From Leptospira wolbachii serovar Codice str. CDC (GTDB lineage Bacteria; Spirochaetota; Leptospiria; Leptospirales; Leptospiraceae): a stretch of 64,000 nt of DNA. The notes under the pieces were generated by a model, which was given only the letters and a program-made list of their open reading frames with translations, ran no database searches and had not been told where the DNA came from. Below, piece after piece: positions 1 to 8,448 of the stretch. The stretch's first letter is position 1, and each line of letters begins with the position of its first letter. Location of the stretch: assembly GCF_000332515.2 (NCBI RefSeq), contig NZ_AOGZ02000013.1:248001-312000 (forward strand), written 5' to 3'. The translations under genes and the position numbers were made by a program.

Positions 1-274
1 TTCCCTTTAGAAGTGAGTTCATTTGTTCTAACTCTTTGGCATGTTCTGTATTTTGGATGTTAAAAAAAGTATGAGAACCCTTTCCGATTTCATTCACACT
101 GATCCCACCGGTGACAATGAGGCCCACTCCCCCTTCGAAACGTTTGCCATAGAACGCAGCCATTCGTTCGGCAGTACCCGTCTCTCCTTCTACACCGAGG
201 TGCATAGATCCCATAATGAACCGATTGGGAAGAGTAAAATTGCCGAGAGATATGGGGGAAAAAGCTGTATTCAT
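1..274 (-). CDS. fadH: 2,4-dienoyl-CoA reductase (FadH-type flavoenzyme), N-terminal part
   Basis: Old-yellow-enzyme family protein, cut by the left window edge; only the first 91 codons are visible. The N-terminus reads MNTAFSPISLGNFTLPNRF and continues IMGSMHLGVEG, the usual opening of FadH-type 2,4-dienoyl-CoA reductases, in which the FMN barrel starts with LxxLPNRxxMGSMH. Members of this family reduce 2,4-dienoyl-CoA during beta-oxidation of polyunsaturated fatty acids, using NADPH, FMN, FAD and a 4Fe-4S cluster. The cluster and FAD domain lie outside the window, so a plain NADH:flavin oxidoreductase is possible. It is divergent from the TetR gene at 400, with two matching operator palindromes in between, so control by that TetR protein is likely. 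Confidence 0.8.
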   Translation of the reverse strand, partial: MNTAFSPISLGNFTLPNRFIMGSMHLGVEGETGTAERMAAFYGKRFEGGVGLIVTGGISVNEIGKGSHTFFNIQNTEHAKELEQMNSLLKG

Positions 275-301
275 TCTGAAAAAATCCTCGCTTGAATTAA
301 T

Positions 302-356
302 TTACCATTGGTAATATTTCGAAAAATTTGGGCAAGCCATAAATTACCATCGGTAA
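302..356. promoter_or_regulatory. Two TetR-type operators between fadH and tetR
   Basis: Two near-identical palindromes, TTACCATTGGTAA at 302-314 and TTACCATCGGTAA at 344-356, lie 42 bases apart (four helical turns) in the gap between the divergent fadH and TetR genes. Size and symmetry fit a TetR dimer site, and the second differs from the first only in the centre. Inference: the TetR protein at 400 binds both and represses itself and fadH. Confidence 0.7.
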
Positions 357-399
357 ATAACTACTGGCAATCTAAAGCATAACAGCTAAAGATGGGGAA

Positions 400-1050
400 A
401 TGGTGGCTTCGAAAAAAAAATCCTCGCAAAAGAAACCCATGGGGGTGGGCCGACCTTCCAAAGAAAATGGGATGAACGTTAGAGAAGCTCTGATCCAAGC
501 GGGAGTGGAACTTTTAGAAAACACAACACTGGAAGATATTTCTCTTCGCAAAGTGGCGGCAAAAGCCGGTGTTAGCCATGTCGCCAGTTACCATCATTTT
601 GAAAATAAACATGCCCTTTTTGCTGCAATAGCAGAAATCGGATTTCAAAAGTATTTTGAAACCTACCAAAAAGAATTAGAAAAAACAGACCAAGACTTCA
701 AAGGAAGATACAGAGCTCTGGGTTGGACCTACTTCCAATTCATTATGACAAACAGACAGTTCGCAAGAATCATGTTTGGTGGGACCGGAGTGGATGTGAA
801 AACACACCCCACTCTTTTGGCTGTCTCCCGAAGAACCTACCGTCAGTTACATGAAATCATTCGTATGGGCCAAAATCTAGGACATTTAGAAAAAGGAAAC
901 ACAAGGGAGAAAACCCTAGCTTCTTGGGCGATGATTCATGGAATTGCGATGTTGTTTTTAGAAGGTCGTTTGCAGATGAAAAACGATCTTGGTGAGATGG
1001 AAAAATTCATCCAAACAGTGACAGAATATGCCTACAATGGAATGAAATAA
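400..1050 (+). CDS. TetR family transcriptional regulator
   Basis: A 216-residue TetR/AcrR repressor. After a basic N-terminal tail (KKKSSQKKPMG) the HTH domain spans about residues 25-75: an ARE-like helix, LEDISLRKVAAKAGVSHVA and then SYHHFENKHALFAAI, the standard TetR recognition helix and following helix. The C-terminal part is an effector-binding helical domain without a recognisable ligand signature. The first ATG is used, with a G-rich stretch directly upstream; a later start at 439 would only remove the basic tail. It is divergent from fadH, so an acyl-CoA or fatty acid ligand is a reasonable guess, not something the sequence shows. Confidence 0.85.
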   Translation: MVASKKKSSQKKPMGVGRPSKENGMNVREALIQAGVELLENTTLEDISLRKVAAKAGVSHVASYHHFENKHALFAAIAEIGFQKYFETYQKELEKTDQDFKGRYRALGWTYFQFIMTNRQFARIMFGGTGVDVKTHPTLLAVSRRTYRQLHEIIRMGQNLGHLEKGNTREKTLASWAMIHGIAMLFLEGRLQMKNDLGEMEKFIQTVTEYAYNGMK

Positions 1051-1229
1051 ACGTCCGAGCAGAGTCACAAAACAAACATTAGCGGAAATAATGAAACTGG
1101 GAATTATGTCTCTTAACTAAGACCAACAAACAATGAACATTCGTTACTGTATGGAATGTTCGCAAAAAACAAAGGAAATTCATTGCTCATTGGATAAAAA
1201 AAGATATACTGACCTTCTTCGGTTATTAT

Positions 1230-2720
1230 ATGCGAAACAGAAATCGTTTTTTCAAAATCCCTCAACTACTCACCCTCTTCTTGATTATAATACAGTTCCA
1301 TTGTTTATTAAACCCCATAGTGAGAGAGATTTTGGAATTAGATAGATCGAAAAAAGAAAACCAACTTCAAAATCTTTGGCTCCTATTAGGTAATCTTCCT
1401 GGCCCAGAGGCCACAATCACTCCATCGGTAGGAAATGTAATTCTTTCGAATGCACAAATCCGTGTTGTATTCAACAGGTCCATGGATACGGGTTCACTTT
1501 CCGCAACTCTGGGAATCCAACTAACACCGACTTGGTCAGATACAGTTACCGTCAATGATACAGTGACTCTTTCCGGCTCCATACCCACAGGAACCACCCC
1601 CTTCCGGTTGGATGCAATGGACACTTCGGGGATTCGGCTAACAACAATTAATGGTTTTTATACTGTCCTTTCCTCTAATACAAATTTATATTATGTGAGC
1701 ACCAAAGGTAACGATGGAAATTCGGGAACCTCAATAGGAAGTCCTAAACTCACTATCGCTTCCGCCATTACAGGAGCAACAGCACCAGCAGCAATTTTAG
1801 TATCTGTTGGAAATTATTTCATCACTAAACCCGCAATGCCGAGTATTGTACTTACTGAAACCGTTTCCCTCTATGGAGGACTTAGTGACGACTTTTTAAA
1901 CCGCGATCCAACTCAATACACTACTATGGTGGCCACAATCGATTCAAACTTTATCACTGATACTTATACAATAATTGCTGGAGCATCCATTACCCCAAAC
2001 ACGGTCATCGATGGATTTACGATACGAGGGCCATCCAATCCCAATGCTAGTGGAATGTCCATGGGGATTTCCTGTTCTTCTGGATCTCCGACCATCACAA
2101 ACAACCGAGTCGAAGGTGGGGCAGTGAATCCAGCCTTCTCCATAGCCATCTTAGTTTCAGCATCCTCTGCATTGATTGCTAACAATCTCATTGCGGGAGG
2201 ATCCTCGGTGGCTTCTTCTTCATTCGGAGTTTATATCCAAAATATCTCCTCTCCGAGTATTTTTGCTAATACCATCCTTGGAGGGAATGCACCTCTTGCT
2301 TCCTCACATGGAATCTACAATGCTCAGCAATCAAATACTCCCATCATCTTAGGGAATACTCTTTTTGGCGGAACGGGACTTATATCCTATGCACTGAATA
2401 CAAGTCCACCTTCCAATCCAACTGTGATGAACAATAGTATGGATGGAGGAGCAGGTATTACCAGTAGAGCACTCTATTTTCCAGTAGGTGGAGGGATCTT
2501 CGGCAATTACCAAAATAATACACTCTTTACTACCGGCGGAACCAACCGGTATTGTGTGTATGAAGAAATAGGAGGAACCAATCCCTTGATTTTTAGTGGA
2601 AACCGTCTCTTTGATTGTCCGACGGCTCTCTACTTAGACGATGGTGCGACTGCCATAAACAATATCGGAACTATCAATGGTTGGACTGGCGGCGGCTCCA
2701 CATATTCTGGTAATTACTGA
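1230..2720 (+). CDS. Lipoprotein with Ig-like domain and right-handed beta-helix (DUF1565-like)
   Basis: A 496-residue predicted lipoprotein. A hydrophobic N-terminal segment ends at a cysteine in LIIIQFHC (about residue 25). Residues about 60-140 resemble a bacterial Ig-like domain (ITPSVGNVILSNAQIRVVFNRSMD, the SbsA Ig-like pattern, quoted here in part). From about residue 150 the sequence YYVSTKGNDGNSGTSIGSPK opens a DUF1565/pectate-lyase-like parallel beta-helix, followed by repeats of the type NTVIDGFTIRG, SPTITNNRV and SALIANNLI. Such proteins are usually surface-exposed or outer-membrane anchored; the substrate is unknown. No catalytic residues can be assigned. It ends three bases from the convergent TetR gene at 2724. 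Confidence 0.75.
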   Translation: MRNRNRFFKIPQLLTLFLIIIQFHCLLNPIVREILELDRSKKENQLQNLWLLLGNLPGPEATITPSVGNVILSNAQIRVVFNRSMDTGSLSATLGIQLTPTWSDTVTVNDTVTLSGSIPTGTTPFRLDAMDTSGIRLTTINGFYTVLSSNTNLYYVSTKGNDGNSGTSIGSPKLTIASAITGATAPAAILVSVGNYFITKPAMPSIVLTETVSLYGGLSDDFLNRDPTQYTTMVATIDSNFITDTYTIIAGASITPNTVIDGFTIRGPSNPNASGMSMGISCSSGSPTITNNRVEGGAVNPAFSIAILVSASSALIANNLIAGGSSVASSSFGVYIQNISSPSIFANTILGGNAPLASSHGIYNAQQSNTPIILGNTLFGGTGLISYALNTSPPSNPTVMNNSMDGGAGITSRALYFPVGGGIFGNYQNNTLFTTGGTNRYCVYEEIGGTNPLIFSGNRLFDCPTALYLDDGATAINNIGTINGWTGGGSTYSGNY

Positions 2721-2723
2721 TCT

Positions 2724-3383
2724 TTACTTAGGCTCGCAAACTTCGGGTAGATAATTCTTCAGATAAGAAATGGTCGCTTTTTTAGTTTCTCCTACCATCC
2801 AAGGAGTGAAGTCTCCGTAGGTTCTGTAGGAATGTTTGAGTAGTGAATCTGCAATGGAAAAGGCAACTCCAAAGATTTGGTCAGCCTGTTCCAATTCCGG
2901 TAAAACAAACCGATCCATAAGACCTAACTTTGCTAAGTTGGCAAGTTTCGCATCCAACTCTTGGCCTACTTGGCGCATCTCTGGATTACTCATTCGGTAT
3001 CCATAAATCAAACGTGGGAAAGCAATTTCTTTATTCGTCACTTCCACTGCTACGTCGATAGAACGTTCGATGTAACTCTCCCAACTAACAAACGTTTCTC
3101 TTCTCAGCAAAATTGATTTTTCAATAAGACTTTCTGAGTGTAATAATCGAATTCCATGGAAAATGGCTTCTACATTGGGGAAAAAATGGTATGCTGAGGG
3201 CCTGGGGATATTTGCTTCTTTGCAGATGTCCGCAAAACTAATCTCCTCGGGGGATTTTTCCCTGAGAAATTCCAAAGCAATTGTTAACAATTGCGTGCGT
3301 CTGTTTCTCCCTTGTTTGCTTGTAAATTTAAAAGGCCGAGAAGCAAGGTCAGGAGATAAGGATGCGTCTACCAATTTATCCAT
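2724..3383 (-). CDS. TetR family transcriptional regulator
   Basis: A 219-residue TetR-family protein. The HTH lies at about residues 25-75, with RRTQLLTIALEFLREKSPEE, then ISFADICKEANIPRPSAYHF and FPNVEAIFHGI. The C-terminal part is helical with no identified ligand. The gene lies downstream of, and on the same strand as, the ceramidase gene (3478), but a strong terminator (3431-3459) separates them, so it probably has its own promoter. Because it is the nearest regulator to the ceramidase/GH5 divergent promoter, it is the obvious candidate to bind the CGAC-N4-GTCG palindromes there. This is inference only: its own upstream region shows no copy of that site. Confidence 0.85.
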   Translation of the reverse strand: MDKLVDASLSPDLASRPFKFTSKQGRNRRTQLLTIALEFLREKSPEEISFADICKEANIPRPSAYHFFPNVEAIFHGIRLLHSESLIEKSILLRRETFVSWESYIERSIDVAVEVTNKEIAFPRLIYGYRMSNPEMRQVGQELDAKLANLAKLGLMDRFVLPELEQADQIFGVAFSIADSLLKHSYRTYGDFTPWMVGETKKATISYLKNYLPEVCEPK

Positions 3384-3430
3384 AGTACGAGCCTTACGTA
3401 GAATCTTACCTAGTCAATCCCGTTGTGAAA

Positions 3431-3459
3431 GAAAAATACCTGACCGTCTCCCGGTCAGG
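3431..3459 (-). terminator. Rho-independent terminator of the ceramidase gene
   Basis: Read on the minus strand, an 8-bp perfect stem (CCTGACCG with CGGTCAGG, plus-strand positions 3439-3446 and 3452-3459) with a 5-base loop is followed by TATTTTTC. It starts about 20 bases after the ceramidase stop codon. Confidence 0.85.
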
Positions 3460-3477
3460 AAAGTGATTGTTCAGATA

Positions 3478-5631
3478 TTACTGCACCGTGAAATTGTTTG
3501 TAACTCCTTGGTAGGCACTGATCGCTCCTGTCCATCCCGACTTCCAGTGTCCACGATGGCGGATACGGTAGGTCCCTTGCGGGAAGGAACTAGTCTTCCA
3601 GGAAACATTGATTTTGGAATTGGCAACTCCATCCCTTTGCCATCTGTAGGTGGTGGATGGATCATAATCCCGCGCCACAACAGTCCAAGTGGATCCATTT
3701 TGTTTTTCTATATCCACAAAGCTACTTCCGATAAGCATATTGTTTTTTGGATGCCCACCCCAGAATACGGCACTGACGGTAGCGCCACTACTATAAGACG
3801 CGGAGGGTTGAGTGACTACACTTCCAAAACTTTTAAAGAGAGGAACATCATCAAAAACCACTCCTGTTTGGAAAGTAGCTTGGTTGTTTGTTAGATCCGC
3901 TGGTGTTGGGCCTGCCGGAGAAGCACTTCCATTTCGCAAAGCAGTTGCTAGTTTCCCAAATTCTTGTTCATATCCATAAAGTGTGTTGGGTCCAAACTGA
4001 GTGGAAGCTCCTTCATACTGTTGGGAGGAGTATTCTTCTCTCGTAGTTAAATAGGAAGTATAGGAATTAGAAAGCCCTGCAATCACAGTGTATTCGTTTT
4101 CTAACACATTTTTCACAAGAGATCGAAGCCTGCGTCCAGCCATTGTTGACACTTCTGCCGGAATCGCAAGGATCGCTAAGTTACCAATTTTAATGATCTG
4201 CATGGGGATCACCGGTGGTGTCCAAGGATTTCCATCGAAACTAGCAACCCCTGTCGGAATGAGAACTGGTTTTTCTGCATGGCAAAGTTTGTAAGCTTCA
4301 CTTGTAGATGCAGGCCAAAGAACACCAAGAAAACCTCCAAGGAAACTAGACTTAAAGGCATCAGCAGTGTTTGTATTCCAATCCAAAGAATCAACTGTCG
4401 TTCCTTCATCAAAAAAGTCCATAGAGACTGCATTGTCTTCCACACTACCGGCAGAAAAGGAAGCACCCATTCCCGCAGGACAAGTTGTGGTTCCTATACT
4501 ACTCACATAAAGATTGGAAAAGTTAACATACGTATGGCGAAAGTCCACAGAACCCGTCAATTGTGTATTGGCACTTGAATAAAGCGATTGTGCTTTGTTG
4601 AATTGTTTTTCTCCAATGATGTTTTGTCTCGCATAGTCATTCACACCATCTGCTGGACCCCAGAGGTTAGGAGTTACATCTCCCGCATTGGACTGAGCGA
4701 AGGCAGCCACAAAGGTTTGGTTTGCCGAATAGTTAGCTCCTTTCGCCTTTTCAAATAAATAAGAAGCATAACCTTTGTTATCCCCTCCAATCAATTTGTT
4801 TGTAGGACCTACGTTTGTTGGGTGGACCGCAAACCAGTTTACCATTCCAAGTTCCCGACCATCGGCCGCTACCAGTTTCAATAGAGTCATAGTTTGGTCT
4901 ACATTCGAAGAATAGTAACTTCTTTCTGCTGCAGGGTTTTTATCATAAGCAACCGCAGATCGGTTTTGGCTCGCATCAGTCAAATTCCCTTGGTTGATGT
5001 ACACATTTCCTGGAACCAAATTTTGGTGGGCCAACTTAATGGAACGATAGATTCCATCTACAATGACATCAAAGTTTTCTTTGATAAAACCAGCGGTTGT
5101 GGCGTTGTATAAAAAATAATGTGAGTATCCACCGGGACCACTATGCGTATGAGTTGCAGAGAGGAGAACATTGGCCTGGTTGTAATAAGGAGATAGTTCC
5201 GAATCCAAAGCAATCTTTCGACTGACAGCTTGTTTGATGGATTGAAAAACCATTCCTAAGTCGGCACTCACAAACACCACTCGTTTGGATGCATCTCCAA
5301 TGATATAAGCTCTGGACCAAAGTCGCATATAGATCCCTTCTGTTTTTTGCGCTGATTCGGCAAAACCCATCATCCCCACTTCAGCGGCAGGACCTGTGAT
5401 GTCATAAATCCCAGCACCAACAAGATAGGGCGACGAACCAAGCGATGGCGCCACGGCACGACTGACTCCAGATGTGCCCACCGAATCAGAACCAACGGTG
5501 TCAGAAGCTGCAGAGTTTACCAAGCCGAGGATTGGTGATGGGGACGATTTTTGGTCTGAACAAGTCAAAACCAGAAAACAACAAACAATGGTTAAACCCA
5601 AGTGCACTCGGGAATCTCTTTTGGAATTCAT
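3478..5631 (-). CDS. Neutral/alkaline ceramidase, lipoprotein
   Basis: A neutral ceramidase family enzyme, which hydrolyses the amide bond of ceramide to sphingosine and a fatty acid. The start at 5631 is chosen because GGAGAG lies just upstream and the protein then opens with a signal peptide ending in LVLTC (Cys24), giving 717 residues and a lipid anchor. Family landmarks are present: zinc-binding HTHSGPGG (His161, His163), VNWFAVHPTNVG, PAEVSTMAGRRLR, and the block GLSNSYTSYLTTREEYSSQQ followed by YEGASTQFGPNTLYGYE. In characterised enzymes the nucleophile is the Ser of GDVSPN or a close variant; here the motif is NAGDVTPN, with Thr320 at that position. The C-terminal 150 residues look like the usual Ig-like domain. 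It is divergent from the GH5 gene at 6047. Activity is therefore probable but the nucleophile exchange leaves doubt. Confidence 0.88.
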   Translation of the reverse strand: MNSKRDSRVHLGLTIVCCFLVLTCSDQKSSPSPILGLVNSAASDTVGSDSVGTSGVSRAVAPSLGSSPYLVGAGIYDITGPAAEVGMMGFAESAQKTEGIYMRLWSRAYIIGDASKRVVFVSADLGMVFQSIKQAVSRKIALDSELSPYYNQANVLLSATHTHSGPGGYSHYFLYNATTAGFIKENFDVIVDGIYRSIKLAHQNLVPGNVYINQGNLTDASQNRSAVAYDKNPAAERSYYSSNVDQTMTLLKLVAADGRELGMVNWFAVHPTNVGPTNKLIGGDNKGYASYLFEKAKGANYSANQTFVAAFAQSNAGDVTPNLWGPADGVNDYARQNIIGEKQFNKAQSLYSSANTQLTGSVDFRHTYVNFSNLYVSSIGTTTCPAGMGASFSAGSVEDNAVSMDFFDEGTTVDSLDWNTNTADAFKSSFLGGFLGVLWPASTSEAYKLCHAEKPVLIPTGVASFDGNPWTPPVIPMQIIKIGNLAILAIPAEVSTMAGRRLRSLVKNVLENEYTVIAGLSNSYTSYLTTREEYSSQQYEGASTQFGPNTLYGYEQEFGKLATALRNGSASPAGPTPADLTNNQATFQTGVVFDDVPLFKSFGSVVTQPSASYSSGATVSAVFWGGHPKNNMLIGSSFVDIEKQNGSTWTVVARDYDPSTTYRWQRDGVANSKINVSWKTSSFPQGTYRIRHRGHWKSGWTGAISAYQGVTNNFTVQ

Positions 5632-5762
5632 ATATTCTCTCTCCGAATCTAAATTTCTAAATGAAATCTTTTTCGCATCTATCCCTGGGCCGGAGGGACT
5701 CAATTCAGGCCAAATCCGGGTATGAGTCTAAACGATGTTAAAAATATGGCAACAAAAACAAT

Positions 5763-5774
5763 CGACAACTGTCG
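5763..5774. promoter_or_regulatory. Palindromic operator candidate, ceramidase side
   Basis: CGACAACTGTCG, a CGAC-N4-GTCG palindrome 130 bases upstream of the ceramidase start. A second site with the same half-sites lies at 5975-5988, and both are preceded by AAT. A shared dimeric regulator is inferred. Confidence 0.5.
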
Positions 5775-5974
5775 GTTTTTATAGACCAGTGTTCAGAATT
5801 TTGCTACAAAGGAAGCGTAACTACCCTAAAGAATTCCACAGATTCTGACAGAAAGAACCTTTTTTCTCGGCAGGAGTGACGAAAAATCGCATCCTTAAGT
5901 CAGAACAAGGCAGGTCCTCACCCCCTTCCGAAACGATGATCCACATTTATGGTAATTTGATGGCATTTTTTTAA

Positions 5975-5988
5975 TCGACGATTGTCGA
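5975..5988. promoter_or_regulatory. Palindromic operator candidate, GH5 side
   Basis: TCGACGATTGTCGA, a palindrome of CGAC-N4-GTCG type, 58 bases upstream of the GH5 gene. Together with the copy at 5763 it brackets the 415-base gap between the divergent genes. The rest of this gap shows no gene. Confidence 0.55.
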
Positions 5989-6046
5989 CCATTGTGCCCC
6001 AAGTGACCAGAGTCCCATTCCCCAAGGAATGCGAAAGAGAGGATCT

Positions 6047-8149
6047 ATGAAATCAAAATGGAAAATCCAAACCGTCTGGTGGGCCGCAACCACAGTCTTA
6101 TTGTCTGCAATGGCTTGTGCACCGACTAAGGATTCGCAAACACAGGCACTTGCCCTTCTTTTACCGGAGGTTAACCATCTGGCAGAGGCGAGTGGTTCGG
6201 GAACGAGTCTTTCCACAAGGACTCTCGCGACAGCCAGTTCTCTCCATAGTTTGGATTATAGTCTTACCTCAAACGAAAGAGAGATTTTGATTTCTGAAAA
6301 AACAAGTAACCAATTCACAGACCAAATCTTTGTGGATGGGCTCGGACGCGAAGTTTCGTTCCGAGGTTTTAATATCTCAGGAAATATGAAACTCGCGCAA
6401 CATGGGTTCAAACCTTTTGCCAATGATTCTGATGCCGAGATTGCTTTTACAAGGCTTGGGAAAACCACAGGATCCAATCTCATCCGTTTTACAATCGCAT
6501 GGGAAGGAGTTCATCCTGGTGTCGATACTATTGATTATTCATATCTTGATGCAGTCATCACTCAAATGAAAAAAGCGACCGCCAAACGAATGTACATCCT
6601 TCTGGACTACCACCAAGATTTGTTCTCTCGCCATCTCTTTAATAAAAACTCTTGGCATACAGGGAATGGCGCTCCTGCGTGGATCACAAAAGGAGGAAGT
6701 TATCCTACAGAGTACTGCGGAATTATTTGTGCGAGTTGGAGCCAAAACAATCTCACGAATGAAGCGGTTCGTAGGGCCTTTCGTAACTTTTGGAACAATG
6801 CTCCTCTTTCGACAACACAAGGAACTAGGAATATGCAAACAGAATTCCTTTGGCAAATCGCAAAAGCGACTTCCTACATTCGAGAAAAATTAACAGCTGA
6901 AGAATTTTCTTATGTTTTGGGCCTTGATCCTTTCAATGAACCCGTGGATGGAGGAATGGAAGGTCTAACACCGGCAGAGTGGGACAATCAAAAACTTTGG
7001 CCTATGTATAAAAAGATACGAACCATACTCAACCAAAATGGTTGGGAAAACAAATGGGTTTTTGCAGAACCTTTGGTGTTTTGGAATACTAACATTGGTT
7101 CGGCGATTGCTCCAGCCACCGGTGGTGGTCACTTGCTCACAACGCCGGGTCCTGGTTTTGTTTTCAATTCTCACTTCTATGATGCAGGACGGATGGGAAC
7201 GGACTTAACAGGAATTGATAACGCCACTTATTTCAAGTACTTAGATGAAATCAGAAAGGAATCTAGATTTTTGAAAATCCCAGTTTTCTTAAGTGAATTT
7301 GGAATGTGGCTAAAAGGTACTGGTGCTAAAGACACAGCACGAATGATTAGCGCTGTTTACCAAGCCATGGAAGTATCCGATGGAAACCAAAGTTCAAAAT
7401 CTAGGTTTGCTGATTTTTACAATCCTATTGTTTCGGGAACACAGTGGCATTGGGATTATTATTACAACAACCATGCTGAGTACATGAATGGAAATCCTTC
7501 AAAACTTGTCACAACGAAGGATGCATGGAATGAAGAAGACTTCTCCGTTGTGAAAAATTATGGAACTAGTTTCAATTTAGATGAACGTGTGGTGGGCCGG
7601 GCTTACTTTCGAAAGTCACAAGGCCGTGTCATGAGTAGCCATTACAATACAGTCGGCTCGGATACTTGGAATCAAGTTTTTTCTTGGGCGGCCATCAAAC
7701 CGGGCAATACGGAAACCAAATACTTTGCAGGGAAAAAATTCCAACTTCTCATTTGGAAAGGAAGATTTTCCGATGCCCCTTCAGAAGTTTATCTACCTTC
7801 CCATTTTGATCCGACAAAGACCATCGTGATTTCTGAGAAAAGAATTTATAACCAAGGTCTACCGACTACACCTAACCAAGAACTAAACGAAGCTATTGTG
7901 ATTCCAGATCGTGGCCGTGAGATTGGTTCTGGAAATATCGTACATATTTGGGATGATTTGGACTTAGAGGAAAATCCAAACTCGTCTTACCATTATGTTT
8001 TGATTGTAGATGGTAACGGTAGTTCCTACTCAACACAAACCCTCCAAGAGATCCAATCCAAACTGAACACACGAATTCTTTTAGAACAAAAGAGTCCGAT
8101 TTATTTTACAGGAAAAATGACCTATAGTGGATATCCCACCGAACAGTAA
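6047..8149 (+). CDS. GH5 glycosidase, endoglycosylceramidase-like lipoprotein
   Basis: A 700-residue glycoside hydrolase family 5 protein resembling endoglycosylceramidases, which release the intact glycan from glycosphingolipids and leave ceramide. The start at 6047 gives a signal peptide ending LLSAMAC (Cys24), so it is probably a lipoprotein. Motifs seen: VDGLGREVSFRGFNISGNMK at the start of the barrel, LIRFTIAWEGVHPG, ILLDYHQDLFSRH, the acid/base LGLDPFNEP (Glu298) and the nucleophile VFLSEFGMW (Glu417). The last 180 residues form a beta-rich C-terminal domain, as in known enzymes of this type. It is divergent from the ceramidase gene with related palindromes in front of both, which supports a sequential glycosphingolipid pathway at the cell surface. 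Another beta-glucosidase-type specificity inside GH5 cannot be excluded. Confidence 0.82.
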   Translation: MKSKWKIQTVWWAATTVLLSAMACAPTKDSQTQALALLLPEVNHLAEASGSGTSLSTRTLATASSLHSLDYSLTSNEREILISEKTSNQFTDQIFVDGLGREVSFRGFNISGNMKLAQHGFKPFANDSDAEIAFTRLGKTTGSNLIRFTIAWEGVHPGVDTIDYSYLDAVITQMKKATAKRMYILLDYHQDLFSRHLFNKNSWHTGNGAPAWITKGGSYPTEYCGIICASWSQNNLTNEAVRRAFRNFWNNAPLSTTQGTRNMQTEFLWQIAKATSYIREKLTAEEFSYVLGLDPFNEPVDGGMEGLTPAEWDNQKLWPMYKKIRTILNQNGWENKWVFAEPLVFWNTNIGSAIAPATGGGHLLTTPGPGFVFNSHFYDAGRMGTDLTGIDNATYFKYLDEIRKESRFLKIPVFLSEFGMWLKGTGAKDTARMISAVYQAMEVSDGNQSSKSRFADFYNPIVSGTQWHWDYYYNNHAEYMNGNPSKLVTTKDAWNEEDFSVVKNYGTSFNLDERVVGRAYFRKSQGRVMSSHYNTVGSDTWNQVFSWAAIKPGNTETKYFAGKKFQLLIWKGRFSDAPSEVYLPSHFDPTKTIVISEKRIYNQGLPTTPNQELNEAIVIPDRGREIGSGNIVHIWDDLDLEENPNSSYHYVLIVDGNGSSYSTQTLQEIQSKLNTRILLEQKSPIYFTGKMTYSGYPTEQ

Positions 8150-8448
8150 TTAACGATGGATGGATTGGGGTAACTGGATCCAATGATGAGTGTAAATGCT
8201 TTCATACAGCAAGAATACAATCCCAGGAAATCCATCCGCATAAAATGGAAGGCTCTAAAGGAAAAATAGATTTAGATCCACTAGAGTCCTTAGACTGCAA
8301 TTTTTGATCTTTAGTAAAATTTTTCATAGAGGAATCTTAATTCTTTTTACTTCCAACATAACAGGCGTATGTATTTTTTAAATATAAATCGTGAATTTAA
8401 ATTTTTACAAATTTACAGTGGAGAGGTGAAAAAGGGAATGTGTTCTTT
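8150..8448. other. Intergenic region without a gene
   Basis: No open frame of interest. The only structure noticed is an inverted repeat, GGATGGATT at 8158-8166 and AATCCATCC at 8229-8237, that could form a long weak hairpin in the 3' end of the GH5 transcript; no T-run follows, so it is not called as a terminator. The last 100 bases are very AT-rich. Confidence 0.4.

Noticed and set aside
3163..3894. Long plus-strand open frame (243 codons) over the TetR and ceramidase ends
   Set aside because: It is antisense to two well-supported genes and reads through the terminator; no family features and no ribosome site.
8158..8237. Inverted repeat GGATGGATT/AATCCATCC as a terminator of the GH5 gene
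   Set aside because: The spacer is about 60 bases and no T-run follows, so it does not fit a rho-independent terminator.
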